Assembly (NCBI GenBank): GCA_024638625.1 | Contig: JAHEJY010000010.1 | Span: 1-40,914 of the forward strand | Length of the DNA stretch: 40,914 nucleotides | Direction: 5' to 3' | DNA from: Actinomycetes bacterium | GTDB lineage: Bacteria; Actinomycetota; Acidimicrobiia; Spongiisociales; SHLN01 | In this document: positions 27,673-35,998 of the stretch, piece after piece | How positions within the stretch are numbered: the first letter of the stretch is position 1 | Layout: each line of letters starts with the position of its first letter | Notes under the pieces: model-generated | Databases searched by the model: none | What the model was told of the DNA's origin: nothing | The model's input: only the letters and a program-made list of their open reading frames with translations | Made by a program: the position numbers and the translations under genes

Positions 27673-28457
27673 TGGCACTGCTCGAGATCTCCGGTTTGAA
27701 GAAGGGTTTTGGGGGAATCCAGGCCCTGGGCGGCGTCGACTTCCACATCGATGAGGGAGAAGTCGTGTCGGTGATCGGGCCAAACGGCGCAGGCAAGACC
27801 TCCTTCTTCAATGTGATCACCGGAATGTTTGCTCCCGATGAAGGCACCATCTTGTTCGAGGGTGAAAGCATCGGTGGGCTCGAGCCTTCGGTGATCACCC
27901 AACGGGGAATTGCCAGGACCTTTCAGAATGTGCGGCTGTTCCCCAACATGTCGATCCTGGAAAACGTGATGGTCTCGCAGCATTGCCGCACAAAACAGGG
28001 GATCTACGGTGCCATCTTTCGTACCAAGGCCTTCAAGGAAGAAGAGCAGCTGATCGAGGAGCGTGCCAAGGACACTCTGTCGTTCTTCGGCGACCGGCTG
28101 GTCGGGTATCGATACGATCAGGCTGCCTTCGTGTTGTCCTATGCCAATCGTCGACGTCTCGAAATTGCCCGGGCCATGGCCACTCAGCCGAAGTTGCTTC
28201 TCCTGGACGAACCGACCGCAGGGATGAACCCGCGCGAAACGGTAGAACTCACGGGTCTCATCGGGAAGTTGCGGTCGGAAAAAGGCTTCACGATCGTGAT
28301 CATCGAGCACGACATGAAAGTTGTGCGCGATGTGTCGGACCGGGTCGTCGTTCTCGATCACGGTGTCAAACTCACCGAGGGTCACTACGACGACGTTTCC
28401 ACCAATGAACAGGTCATCGAGGCCTACCTCGGGCGGCCGGCCGAGACTGAATCATGA
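27672..28457 (+). CDS. livG: Branched-chain amino acid-type ABC transporter, ATPase LivG
   Basis: 261 residues. Walker A is GPNGAGKTS, the GIARTFQNVRLFPNMSILEN Q-loop region is typical of LivG, Walker B is LLLLDEPTAGMNP and the switch histidine is in IVIIEHDMKVV. The ABC signature reads LSYANRRR instead of the usual LSYGxQRR, so the second glycine of the LSGGQ-type motif is Ala. It is cytoplasmic and pairs with LivF. The ATG overlaps the livM stop by one base and the end overlaps livF by 4 bases. Confidence 0.96.
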   Translation: MALLEISGLKKGFGGIQALGGVDFHIDEGEVVSVIGPNGAGKTSFFNVITGMFAPDEGTILFEGESIGGLEPSVITQRGIARTFQNVRLFPNMSILENVMVSQHCRTKQGIYGAIFRTKAFKEEEQLIEERAKDTLSFFGDRLVGYRYDQAAFVLSYANRRRLEIARAMATQPKLLLLDEPTAGMNPRETVELTGLIGKLRSEKGFTIVIIEHDMKVVRDVSDRVVVLDHGVKLTEGHYDDVSTNEQVIEAYLGRPAETES

Positions 28458-29179
28458 CAGACGCACCGCCGGTACTGGAATTCAGAGCCGTCAACACCCA
28501 CTACGGGCCGGTACACGTGCTCAAAGATGTCGACATCAGCATCGGGGCCGGCCAGATCGTCTGCCTGCTCGGCGGAAATGCGTCCGGCAAGACCACCACG
28601 CTCAAAACGATTCTCGGCATGGTCACGCCGACCACCGGTGATGTGGTCCTGGATGGCACCGTGATCTCGGGCCGCCCCACCGCTGACATCGTCGGGCGCG
28701 GCATCTCGATGGTTCCGGAGAACCGGCGGCTGTTCAAACGCATGACAGTTCGCGAAAACCTCGAAATTGGCGCATACCTGCGAGAGGGCTCGGACCTCGA
28801 GGCAGATTACGAACGGATCTTCGAATTGTTTCCGCGGGTCAAAGAGCGGTTGAACCAGAAAGCAGGGACGCTGTCGGGCGGCGAACAACAGATGGTGGCG
28901 GTCGGCCGTGCGATGATGGCCCACCCCAAGGTGCTCCTCATGGACGAACCCTCCATGGGTCTGGCACCGGTATTGGTCGCTCAGAACTTCGAGATCATCC
29001 AGCAGATCAACGAGGCCGGCACGACGGTTTTCGTGGTGGAACAAAACGCCAACATGGCGTTATCGATCGCCGACCACGGATACGTATTGCAGACGGGCCA
29101 GATCGTTCTGGCCGACACCGCCCAGGCGCTGCTGGCAAATCCCCAAATGCGCCAGGCCTACCTCGGGGAAGTTGGCTAG
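28454..29179 (+). CDS. livF: Branched-chain amino acid-type ABC transporter, ATPase LivF
   Basis: 241 residues. Walker A is GGNASGKTT (more often GxNGAGKTT), the signature is the standard LSGGEQQMVAVGRAMM, Walker B is VLLMDEPSMGLAPVL, and the H-loop position has the LivF-type VVEQNANMAL. It ends AYLGEVG. The stop codon lies inside a 9-bp hairpin (29176-29196). It is the last gene of the operon. Confidence 0.96.
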   Translation: MTDAPPVLEFRAVNTHYGPVHVLKDVDISIGAGQIVCLLGGNASGKTTTLKTILGMVTPTTGDVVLDGTVISGRPTADIVGRGISMVPENRRLFKRMTVRENLEIGAYLREGSDLEADYERIFELFPRVKERLNQKAGTLSGGEQQMVAVGRAMMAHPKVLLMDEPSMGLAPVLVAQNFEIIQQINEAGTTVFVVEQNANMALSIADHGYVLQTGQIVLADTAQALLANPQMRQAYLGEVG

Positions 29180-29196
29180 GCACCTTCGGTGCCTAG
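29176..29196 (+). terminator. Hairpin over the livF stop codon
   Basis: ctaggcacc (29176-29184) and ggtgcctag (29188-29196) form a perfect 9-bp stem with a 3-base loop, and the livF TAG is in the left arm. No T-run follows. Likely an end-of-operon structure together with the repeats that begin inside it. Confidence 0.6.
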
Positions 29197-29363
29197 CTGG
29201 GGAGAACCCCTGCGGGCTTCTCCATGGCTACCTGGGCGCTGCGCCACTTGATCTGACTAGCTGGGGAGAACCCCCTCCGGGGCTTCTCCATGGCTTATTG
29301 GCGCTGCGCCACTTGATCTGACTAGCTGGGGGAGAACCCCCTCCGGGGCTTCTCCATGGCTAG
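29193..29363. repeat. Three tandem ~65-bp hairpin-bearing repeats between livF and greA
   Basis: Units start at 29193 (64 bases), 29257 (65 bases) and 29322 (about 42 bases, truncated). Each begins ctagctgggg and contains ggagaacccc...ggggcttctcc, a stem with one bulged base, and then ccatggct. The first two units also have the palindrome ggcgctgcgcc and the tail acttgatctga. The set fills most of the 192-base convergent gap and probably gives bidirectional termination or mRNA end protection. Confidence 0.9.
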
Positions 29364-29371
29364 GTCGAGGG

Positions 29372-29845
29372 TTAGCTATCCCAGGGTTCTATGGAATCGA
29401 CCGTGTAGGTGAAGGTTCCGCCGGGAGCTTCGTAGGAGACGGTGTCGCCGACCTGGGCGCCGAGGATGGCTTTGGCGAGAGGGCTTTCCGGGGGAGTGGT
29501 CTGCAGGCCGTCGACCTTGTTTTCCTTCGAGGCGACCAGCAATTTGAGCGTCACCGCGTCGTTCGAGATCTCGACCAGCGAACCGACCTCGACCCGGCCG
29601 GTGTCAACGGCATCCCGAACTACGGCATTGTCGAGTGTGTGTTTGATCTGACGGATGCGAGCTTCCATCAAGCCTTGTTCGTTCTTGGCGGCGTCATAGT
29701 CTGCGTTTTCTTTGAGGTCACCGTGAGATCGGGCTTCGGCGATCTTTTCCTCGATGAACCTGCGGCCGGATGTCGTCAAGTCTTCCAACTCTTCGACCAG
29801 TTTTCGGTGGGCTTCCGGCGTCAGCCAGATCGTTTTCTCCGACAT
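29372..29845 (-). CDS. greA: Transcription elongation factor GreA
   Basis: 157 residues, normal length. The N-terminal coiled coil carries the catalytic acidic tip (SHGDLKENADYDAAKNEQGL), and the C-terminal FKBP-like domain includes GAQVGDTVSYEAPGG. GreA stimulates RNA polymerase to cleave backtracked RNA. It is 6 bases downstream of rpsT on the same strand and has no good Shine-Dalgarno of its own, so coupling to rpsT is likely. Confidence 0.97.
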   Translation of the reverse strand: MSEKTIWLTPEAHRKLVEELEDLTTSGRRFIEEKIAEARSHGDLKENADYDAAKNEQGLMEARIRQIKHTLDNAVVRDAVDTGRVEVGSLVEISNDAVTLKLLVASKENKVDGLQTTPPESPLAKAILGAQVGDTVSYEAPGGTFTYTVDSIEPWDS

Positions 29846-29851
29846 GGTGGA

Positions 29852-30118
29852 CTAGCCCAGGTGGGCGGCGACCTCTCTGGCGAGACGCGACTTACGCCGG
29901 GCAGCAGTATTGCGGTGGAGAACACCTTTGGCCACTGCCGAGTCGATTCGCTTCTGCGCGGCCACGAGGGCTTCCCGGGCCGCCTCGGCATCACCCGACT
30001 GGGCCGCGCTCAGGGCGAGCTTGGTGCGCGTGTGGATCTCGGTCTTGATTGACCGGTTCCGGGCGCGGCGGGCAGGGGCCTGGCGGTTTCTCTTCATCTG
30101 TGAACGAATGTTTGCCAT
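29852..30118 (-). CDS. rpsT: 30S ribosomal protein S20
   Basis: 88 residues from the ATG at 30116-30118; the frame is open further upstream across lepA but MANIRSQMKRNRQAPARRAR is the S20 start. It is Ala/Arg/Lys-rich and ends SRLAREVAAHLG, typical of this all-helical 16S binder. It lies head-to-head with lepA (76-base gap). Confidence 0.96.
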   Translation of the reverse strand: MANIRSQMKRNRQAPARRARNRSIKTEIHTRTKLALSAAQSGDAEAAREALVAAQKRIDSAVAKGVLHRNTAARRKSRLAREVAAHLG

Positions 30119-30129
30119 GAGACGGCGGC

Positions 30130-30135
30130 AGTATA
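30130..30135 (-). promoter_or_regulatory. -10 element of rpsT, nearly leaderless
   Basis: On the minus strand TATACT (plus 30130-30135) ends 12 bases before the rpsT ATG. A weak -35 (CTGTCA) lies 18 bases further upstream. The 5' leader would be only about 4-6 bases and there is no Shine-Dalgarno. Confidence 0.6.
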
Positions 30136-30182
30136 GAGGCTCGGGGCGATCGATGACAGGGTGCTTCGTACGTGGCGAGCCA

Positions 30183-30188
30183 TAGAAT
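30183..30188 (+). promoter_or_regulatory. -10 element of lepA, likely leaderless
   Basis: TAGAAT occupies positions -12 to -7 relative to the GTG at 30195, the spacing expected when the transcript begins at the start codon. No Shine-Dalgarno and no strong -35 are visible. Confidence 0.55.
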
Positions 30189-30194
30189 TGGCGG

Positions 30195-31997
30195 GTGATC
30201 CCCCACATTCGCAACTTCAGCATCATCGCGCACATCGACCACGGCAAATCAACTCTCGCCGATCGGCTCCTGGAACGTACGGGTGCCATATCTGCTCGCG
30301 ATATGAAAGAACAGTTGCTCGACTCGATGGATCTCGAACGCGAACGCGGGATCACCATCAAGGCACAGGCGGTGCGCCTCGCCTACGACGCTCCGGATGG
30401 CATCCAATACGAACTCAACATCATCGACACGCCCGGTCATGTGGATTTCACGTATGAGGTGTCACGCAGCCTGGACGCCGTGGAGGGGGCGTTGCTGGTG
30501 GTGGATGCCTCACAAGGGGTCGAGGCCCAGACCCTGGCCAACACGTATCTGGCGATCGAGGCCGGCCTGGAGATCATCCCGGTGATGAACAAGATCGACC
30601 TGCCTGCCGCCGAACCCGAGCGAGTGGCGAAGGAAGTGGCGGGTGTGCTGGGTGGCAGTCCCGATGAGGTAATCGCGATCTCGGCAAAAACCGGGGCCGG
30701 TATCGATGAGTTGCTCGAGGCGATCGTCGATCGGCTTCCGCCCCCGGAGGGCCTCGAATCCGATCCGCTCCGGGCCCTGATCTTCGATTCATACTTCGAT
30801 ACCTATCGAGGTGTCGTGTGCTACGTCCGTATCAAGGACGGCGTACTGTCCAAGGGCGACCGGGTCCGCTTCATGGCTACCAACAATGTCGAGGGCGCCG
30901 ACGAGGTCGGCATTCTCACCCCGGCCGCGGTGCCGGTCGCTTCACTCGGTCCGGGTGAGTCGGGATACCTCATCACGGGGATCAAGGAAATCGACCGGGT
31001 CCGGGTCGGTGACACGGTGACCCGGATTGATCATCCGGCCACGCAGGCGCTCCCCGGGTACAAGGAGCCGAAACCCATGGTGTTCTCAGGGCTGTTTCCT
31101 TCCGTTGGTGACGATTTCGAGCGGTTGCGTGATGCGCTCGAAAAACTGCGTCTGAACGATTCCGCCCTGCAATATGAGCCTGAGACGTCAACCGCACTCG
31201 GGTTCGGATTCCGATGTGGATTTCTCGGGTTGCTCCACATGGAGATCGTGCGCGAGCGCCTGGAACGGGAGTTCGATCTCGATTTGGTCGCTACGGCGCC
31301 GTCTGTGGCGTTCAAGGCGTTCACGACGGCCGGGGCGACGATTGACGTTCGGAGCCCGCAGGATCTGCCGGCCGCCAATCAGCTCGACCACATCGACGAG
31401 CCCTACGTCAAGGTGATGGTGATCAGTCCCTCTGAGTACATCGGCACCATCATGGACCTGGCACAGTCCAAACGTGGGGAAATGGGCAAGCTCACGTATC
31501 TTTCTCCGGAGCGGGTTGAAATCGATTACGAGCTGCCATTGGCGGAGGTGGTGTTCGACTTCTTCGATGCGCTCAAGTCGCGAACGCGAGGCTATGCCTC
31601 GCTCGACTATGAACCGAGCGAATACCGGACCTCGAACCTGGTGAGGGTCGACGTGCTGTTGAACAATCAGCCGGTCGACGCATTCAGCGCCATCGTGCAC
31701 AAAGACCGTGCTTACAACTATGGCAGTGCCATGACGAAGCGGCTGCGAGAGCTGATACCCCGTCAGCTTTTCGATGTTCCTATTCAGGCTGCCATCGGCG
31801 GGCGCATCATTGCCCGGGAGACGGTCAAGGCAAAACGCAAGGACGTCACTGCCAAGTGCTACGGAGGCGACATCAGCCGCAAGCGCAAGCTGCTCGAGAA
31901 GCAAAAAGAAGGCAAGAAGCGGATGAAGATGGTCGGATCGGTGGAAGTTCCCCAGGAGGCGTTCGTATCGGCACTGCAGATAGATACCGATGGCTGA
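30195..31997 (+). CDS. lepA: Elongation factor 4 (LepA)
   Basis: 600 residues from GTG 30195. G1 is AHIDHGKST (residues 12-20), G2 region [16 protein letters not shown]3 DTPGHVDF, G4 NKIDLP, G5 [11 protein letters not shown]. The LepA-specific C-terminal domain is present ([20 protein letters not shown], then [17 protein letters not shown]). This ribosomal GTPase acts in 30S biogenesis and stalled elongation. It overlaps hemW by 8 bases. Confidence 0.98.
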   Translation: MIPHIRNFSIIAHIDHGKSTLADRLLERTGAISARDMKEQLLDSMDLERERGITIKAQAVRLAYDAPDGIQYELNIIDTPGHVDFTYEVSRSLDAVEGALLVVDASQGVEAQTLANTYLAIEAGLEIIPVMNKIDLPAAEPERVAKEVAGVLGGSPDEVIAISAKTGAGIDELLEAIVDRLPPPEGLESDPLRALIFDSYFDTYRGVVCYVRIKDGVLSKGDRVRFMATNNVEGADEVGILTPAAVPVASLGPGESGYLITGIKEIDRVRVGDTVTRIDHPATQALPGYKEPKPMVFSGLFPSVGDDFERLRDALEKLRLNDSALQYEPETSTALGFGFRCGFLGLLHMEIVRERLEREFDLDLVATAPSVAFKAFTTAGATIDVRSPQDLPAANQLDHIDEPYVKVMVISPSEYIGTIMDLAQSKRGEMGKLTYLSPERVEIDYELPLAEVVFDFFDALKSRTRGYASLDYEPSEYRTSNLVRVDVLLNNQPVDAFSAIVHKDRAYNYGSAMTKRLRELIPRQLFDVPIQAAIGGRIIARETVKAKRKDVTAKCYGGDISRKRKLLEKQKEGKKRMKMVGSVEVPQEAFVSALQIDTDG

Positions 31998-33150
31998 GCC
32001 GGCTCTCGTCGATGTCGCTGAGCGAGCAGCCGGCTACCTCGGAGCCTATGTCCACATCCCATTCTGCGAGGCGATATGTCCCTACTGTGACTTTGCGGTC
32101 GTATCCGGTCGAGACGGCGAGGTGGTGCGCTACCTGTCGGCGGTTGTGAAAGAGATCAGTTCCAGCGAACCGATCCGGCCTGTCGACGCGGTATTTGTCG
32201 GGGGAGGCACGCCATCCCATGTCACCGGTCTGGCCGATGTTCTGGATGCGATCAGAAAGCGCCACGGCATCGCACGGGATGCCGAAATCACCCTGGAAGC
32301 CAACCCGGAGGACTGGAGCGATGACAAGGCCGTGGATCTTCGTGCAGCTGGATTCACAAGGGTGTCGTTTGGGGCGCAGTCCTACGATCCGATTGTTCTC
32401 GACTATCTCGGAAGACGCCACACGGCCGATCAGATAGATCTGGCTGTCACCAGTGTGAAACGAGCGGGCTTCAACTCGGTGAGTCTCGACCTGATATTCG
32501 GATCACCGATCGAAAGCGACCGTTCGTGGTCGGGCACACTCGAGCGCGCCGTGGGCATCGATCCCGATCATATATCGACATACGCTCTGACGGTTGAGCG
32601 CGGTACCGAGCTGTCGCGCCTCGTCAATCGAGGCGCGACAGCCCCCGATGCCGACGTACAGGCCCAGCGGTACGAAATGGCAGAGGAATATCTGGGCGGC
32701 GCGGGTTACCGGCGTTATGAGGTGTCGAACTACGCCAGACCCGGCCACGAATGCCGGTACAACCTGACGGCGTGGGCGCAGGGCGAGTACATGGCATTTG
32801 GCATGGGAGCCCACGGGCACCTCGGCGGGGTTCGCTTCCGCAATGTTCGAAAGCTCGATGCCTACCTGGACGCGATCGAACGCGACGCGATTGCTCGCGC
32901 GGGCGAAGAATGGATTGGCGGCGCCAACGGAGACCGGGCAGATGGTTCCGATGAAGAGCGGGTGGTGCTGGGGCTGCGGCGCACCAGCGGCATCGCGATG
33001 GATGATGTCGCTGCGTCGTTCCTTCGCCACCCCGCCGGTGGCCGATTGGTCGAGGCGGGCGTCATAGCCGCCAGGAACGGGCGTCTCGTGGTGCTGAAAC
33101 CGTTGCTCACCGATGAGGTATGTGCGTCATTTCTGGCGTCGAGGTCTTAG
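31990..33150 (+). CDS. hemW: Radical SAM protein HemW (haem chaperone-type, HemN-like)
   Basis: 386 residues from ATG 31990. The radical-SAM cluster motif C-x3-C-x2-C is CEAICPYC (Cys26, Cys30, Cys33) in [24 protein letters not shown] and the DLIFGSP segment follow. The start and the length match HemW rather than true coproporphyrinogen dehydrogenase HemN, which has a longer N-terminus. HemW binds haem and is thought to deliver it to respiratory proteins. The lepA-hemW-hrcA order is widely conserved in Gram-positive bacteria. The stop codon lies within the CIRCE-like element. Confidence 0.94.
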   Translation: MAEPALVDVAERAAGYLGAYVHIPFCEAICPYCDFAVVSGRDGEVVRYLSAVVKEISSSEPIRPVDAVFVGGGTPSHVTGLADVLDAIRKRHGIARDAEITLEANPEDWSDDKAVDLRAAGFTRVSFGAQSYDPIVLDYLGRRHTADQIDLAVTSVKRAGFNSVSLDLIFGSPIESDRSWSGTLERAVGIDPDHISTYALTVERGTELSRLVNRGATAPDADVQAQRYEMAEEYLGGAGYRRYEVSNYARPGHECRYNLTAWAQGEYMAFGMGAHGHLGGVRFRNVRKLDAYLDAIERDAIARAGEEWIGGANGDRADGSDEERVVLGLRRTSGIAMDDVAASFLRHPAGGRLVEAGVIAARNGRLVVLKPLLTDEVCASFLASRS

Positions 33151-33174
33151 CAGTCTCCCCCCATTGACTGCTAA
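33147..33174 (+). promoter_or_regulatory. CIRCE-like HrcA operator overlapping the hrcA promoter
   Basis: TTAGCAGTC (33147-33155), 10 bases, GACTGCTAA (33166-33174): a perfect 9-bp inverted repeat. The classical CIRCE is TTAGCACTC-N9-GAGTGCTAA, so each arm differs at one symmetric position and the spacer is one longer. It lies just upstream of hrcA. TTAGCA in the left arm and TAACGT (33172-33177), which starts in the right arm, could be the -35 and -10 with 19-base spacing, giving a leaderless hrcA transcript. Confidence 0.8.
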
Positions 33175-33183
33175 CGTTGCTCT

Positions 33184-34173
33184 ATGCTTGATGAGCGAAA
33201 GTCGGCCATCCTTCGTGCATTGGTCGAGGTGAACATCCGAACCGGGCAGCCGGTATCGTCGCAGGCGCTGCTGGACGCATCGGGGTTGCGGGTTTCGTCA
33301 GCGACCATTCGAAACGAGCTGGCAGCGCTCGAAGCCGATGGGTTCTGCACACAACCCCACACGTCAGCCGGTCGCGTACCAACGGACAAGGGATTCCGGT
33401 TCTACGTCGACCATGCAGATCCTGGCCAGCTCAAAGTAGAGACGATGAAGCGTATCCGGAGCTTCTTCGATGACTTTCACCGGGAGCTGGGACGCCTCCT
33501 GAAAGAGACCAGTGCGCTGCTGACCGATATCACGAACTATCCGGCCGTTGTCGTCGGACCGGGTCTCGACGGTCAGGTGATTCGCGGTCTCCATCTCATT
33601 CCGATGTCTGAACAGGTGCTGATGATGGTTGTGATCACAGACTCCGGACAGGTATCCCGCGAGTTGGTGCGGTTGCAGGGAGGGTTGGGGCCACGCGACA
33701 TCACCCGAATCGAGGCTCAACTGGTCAACATGGTGGTCGGCCATACCATCGAAGACGCCCTTTCGGCGGAGCAGCGCAGATCGCTGGATGACAAGGGAAC
33801 CGGCCTCACCCAGGCCATCTCGCAGGTCGCGCGGCGGCTGCAGACCGAGAGTCGGGATGTTTTCGTCGGAGGTGCCAGCCATCTCGCTTCGTTCTGGGAA
33901 GACCTCAACAAAGTCCACCGGGTTCTCGAGTTGCTCGAGCGCGACGCATCGGTGATGGCCCTGGTGGCCGGCGCCGGGATCGACGTCCGCATCGGAGCCG
34001 AGCTGGCAGTGGACGATGCCGCAGATCTTGCCGTCGTGTCGGCCGGATACGGCGGTGACGAAGGACGAACCGGCCGTGTCGCAGTGCTGGGCCCCATGCA
34101 TATGGACTACCGTCGCACCATCAAAGTCGTCGAAGAAGTCGGTGAAAGGCTTACCGACAACCTGAACTCCTGA
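33184..34173 (+). CDS. hrcA: Heat-inducible transcription repressor HrcA
   Basis: 329 residues from ATG 33184. The N-terminal winged helix begins MLDERKSAILRALVEVNIRT and includes SSATIRNELAALEADGFCTQ; PHTSAGRVPTDKGFRFYVD is the HrcA signature. The rest is the GAF-like effector and dimerisation domain. HrcA represses chaperone genes at CIRCE operators, and one is visible in its own promoter. No Shine-Dalgarno precedes the ATG. dnaJ follows after 9 bases; grpE and dnaK are not nearby. Confidence 0.97.
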   Translation: MLDERKSAILRALVEVNIRTGQPVSSQALLDASGLRVSSATIRNELAALEADGFCTQPHTSAGRVPTDKGFRFYVDHADPGQLKVETMKRIRSFFDDFHRELGRLLKETSALLTDITNYPAVVVGPGLDGQVIRGLHLIPMSEQVLMMVVITDSGQVSRELVRLQGGLGPRDITRIEAQLVNMVVGHTIEDALSAEQRRSLDDKGTGLTQAISQVARRLQTESRDVFVGGASHLASFWEDLNKVHRVLELLERDASVMALVAGAGIDVRIGAELAVDDAADLAVVSAGYGGDEGRTGRVAVLGPMHMDYRRTIKVVEEVGERLTDNLNS

Positions 34174-34182
34174 ACCTTTCCT

Positions 34183-35274
34183 ATGGCTCTCAAGGATTAT
34201 TACCAGATTCTCGGTGTCGGTAAGGACGCCTCGCCTGAAGAGATCAAGAAGCGTTTTCGCCAGCTCGCACGCGAGACCCATCCCGATGCCAATCCCGACG
34301 ACCCGAACGCCGAGGCGCGATTTCGGGAGGTAGCCGAGGCCTACGAAGTGTTGTCGGACCCCGATCGCCGCGCACGATACGATCGCGGCGAATCCATGGA
34401 CTTCGGAGATATGTTCTCCAGCTTCGGGGGTCTCAATGAGATTCTCGAAGCGTTCTTTGGTGGGGGCGGGGGGATCGGCGGTTTCGGACGATCCGGATAT
34501 CGCCGCGATCTGAGCGGGAGCGACCTGTCCATCCGTCTCGAGGTGACGTTGGCAGAGGCTGCCCTCGGCGCCTCAAAAGAGCTCAAATATCGTGCTCCTG
34601 GCGAATGCACGACGTGTTCTGGTACTGGCGCTGCCAAAGGAACGGTTCCCGAGACCTGTGGCACCTGCAATGGCCAGGGCGCGGTGCAGGTGAACCGCAG
34701 AACGCTGCTCGGGACGATGGCCACCGTTGCCGAATGTTCGACGTGCCACGGCCGGGGCAAGGTAGTCACCACCGCTTGTCACACCTGTCGGGGCCGCCAG
34801 TTGATCGACGAAGAACGCAGTGTGACGGTCGAGGTGCCCGCGGGAGTCGACAACGGAGCCCGGCTTCGCCTGCGTGGTCACGGCGGTGCCGGAATCGACG
34901 GCGCCCCGGGCGGCGACCTCTATGTCACCATGAATGTGACGCCGGATCCGGTTTTCGAACGCCAGGGTGAACACCTTTTTCAGCGGGTGGTGGTTCCCTT
35001 CACCGAATTGACGCTCGGAACCGAGATAGAGATTCCGCTCATCGATGGCGACACCGCGGTTCTGACAGTCCCTGTTGCTACCCAACCCGGAACTCGATTC
35101 CGGATGCGAGGGGAGGGAGCGGGGCGGCTCAACGGTCGAGGCCGGGGTGATTTGTATATCGACGCCGCAACCGAGGTGCCCCAGAACCTCTCAAAAGATG
35201 AAGAGGCGTTGCTCAGGCAGTTCGCCGAGCTGAGGAAGGAAACGCCGGCCAAGGGAAAGCGCCGGCGTCGTTGA
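34183..35274 (+). CDS. dnaJ: Chaperone protein DnaJ
   Basis: 363 residues, a full type I DnaJ. The J domain has the HPD motif at residues 33-35 and the Gly-rich region includes FFGGGGGIGGFG. Four zinc-binding repeats follow: CTTCSGTG, CGTCNGQG, CSTCHGRG and CHTCRGRQ, the last with Gln in place of the final Gly. Two C-terminal substrate-binding domains complete it. It stimulates DnaK ATPase. It is in the HrcA-controlled unit and overlaps rsmE by 4 bases. Confidence 0.97.
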   Translation: MALKDYYQILGVGKDASPEEIKKRFRQLARETHPDANPDDPNAEARFREVAEAYEVLSDPDRRARYDRGESMDFGDMFSSFGGLNEILEAFFGGGGGIGGFGRSGYRRDLSGSDLSIRLEVTLAEAALGASKELKYRAPGECTTCSGTGAAKGTVPETCGTCNGQGAVQVNRRTLLGTMATVAECSTCHGRGKVVTTACHTCRGRQLIDEERSVTVEVPAGVDNGARLRLRGHGGAGIDGAPGGDLYVTMNVTPDPVFERQGEHLFQRVVVPFTELTLGTEIEIPLIDGDTAVLTVPVATQPGTRFRMRGEGAGRLNGRGRGDLYIDAATEVPQNLSKDEEALLRQFAELRKETPAKGKRRRR

Positions 35275-35909
35275 GCCGATCACCCCACGTCTTCCTGCCG
35301 GGACCGTGGGAGAGGGCACAGCTCGACCTGCCGCCTGACAAAAAGCGCCATCTCACGCGGGTGCTGCGATTGTCTGACGGGGCGGCCCTCACCTATACCG
35401 ATGGCGCAGGGGGGGTCGGCCAAGGCCTGCTGGCTGACGGCGCCATAACGCGAGGTCGAGAATGGTCATGTGAGCCCCGGTCGGCACGCACCTTCGCTGT
35501 GGCGCCGCCCCGTTCTTCCGATCGGGCACGCTTCATCGTCGAAAAACTGACCGAGGTCGGTGTCGCCCGGCTGGTTTGGCTCGACGCAGATCGGTCCGTC
35601 GGTCCGCCACCCAAGCCGGATAAAGCGCTTTCGTGGTCGATCGCCGCACTCGAGCAGAGCCTGGGTGCCTGGTTGCCCGGGATCACCAGCTCACATCTCG
35701 ACGACCTCAACGATGTTTGGTTGGCAGATCGAGGTGGCGAACCATGGCCGTCAGGCGGTCCCGGCCCGGGCGCTGCCATCGCAATCGGTCCTGAGGGCGG
35801 TTGGACGGATGCCGAAAAGCGATCCCGCAGGCTTGTCTCTCTGGGTGAAACCGTGCTGCGAGTCGAGACGGCTGCGATCGTCGCTGTGGTGCTCGACCGC
35901 CACGTGTGA
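35271..35909 (+). CDS. rsmE: 16S rRNA (uracil-1498-N3)-methyltransferase RsmE
   Basis: 212 residues from a TTG that overlaps the dnaJ TGA (TTGA). A short PUA-like N-terminus (VFLPGPWERAQLDL, KKRHLTRVLRLSDG) precedes a SPOUT methyltransferase domain with VEKLTEVGVARLVWL, AIAIGPEGGWTDAE (knotted SAM site) and ETVLRVETAAIVAVVL. It is somewhat shorter than the usual 240 or so residues. The dnaJ-rsmE neighbourhood is conserved in Firmicutes and actinobacteria. Confidence 0.93.
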   Translation: MSRSPHVFLPGPWERAQLDLPPDKKRHLTRVLRLSDGAALTYTDGAGGVGQGLLADGAITRGREWSCEPRSARTFAVAPPRSSDRARFIVEKLTEVGVARLVWLDADRSVGPPPKPDKALSWSIAALEQSLGAWLPGITSSHLDDLNDVWLADRGGEPWPSGGPGPGAAIAIGPEGGWTDAEKRSRRLVSLGETVLRVETAAIVAVVLDRHV

Positions 35910-35942
35910 CCGGATAAGAGGCAGGGCCCCGTTTCAATCGTT

Positions 35943-35948
35943 TATGAT
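35943..35948 (+). promoter_or_regulatory. Possible -10 of the bldD-like gene
   Basis: TATGAT lies about 50 bases upstream of the GTG at 35999, inside an imperfect palindrome (caatc...gattg, 35926-35950). No good -35 is found, so the call is weak; read-through from rsmE is possible. Confidence 0.35.
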
Positions 35949-35998
35949 TGGGATGCCCGTCGGGACTGTGTCGTCGGGGAGGGAATGAGAGGGACCAC

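Noticed and set aside
29193-29363. CRISPR array
   Set aside because: Units are adjacent and almost identical along their whole length with no variable spacers, only three copies, and no cas genes nearby.
35948-35998. TTG 35948 as the start of the bldD-like gene
   Set aside because: The extra 17 residues have no BldD similarity and the start has no Shine-Dalgarno; GTG 35999 matches the family start.
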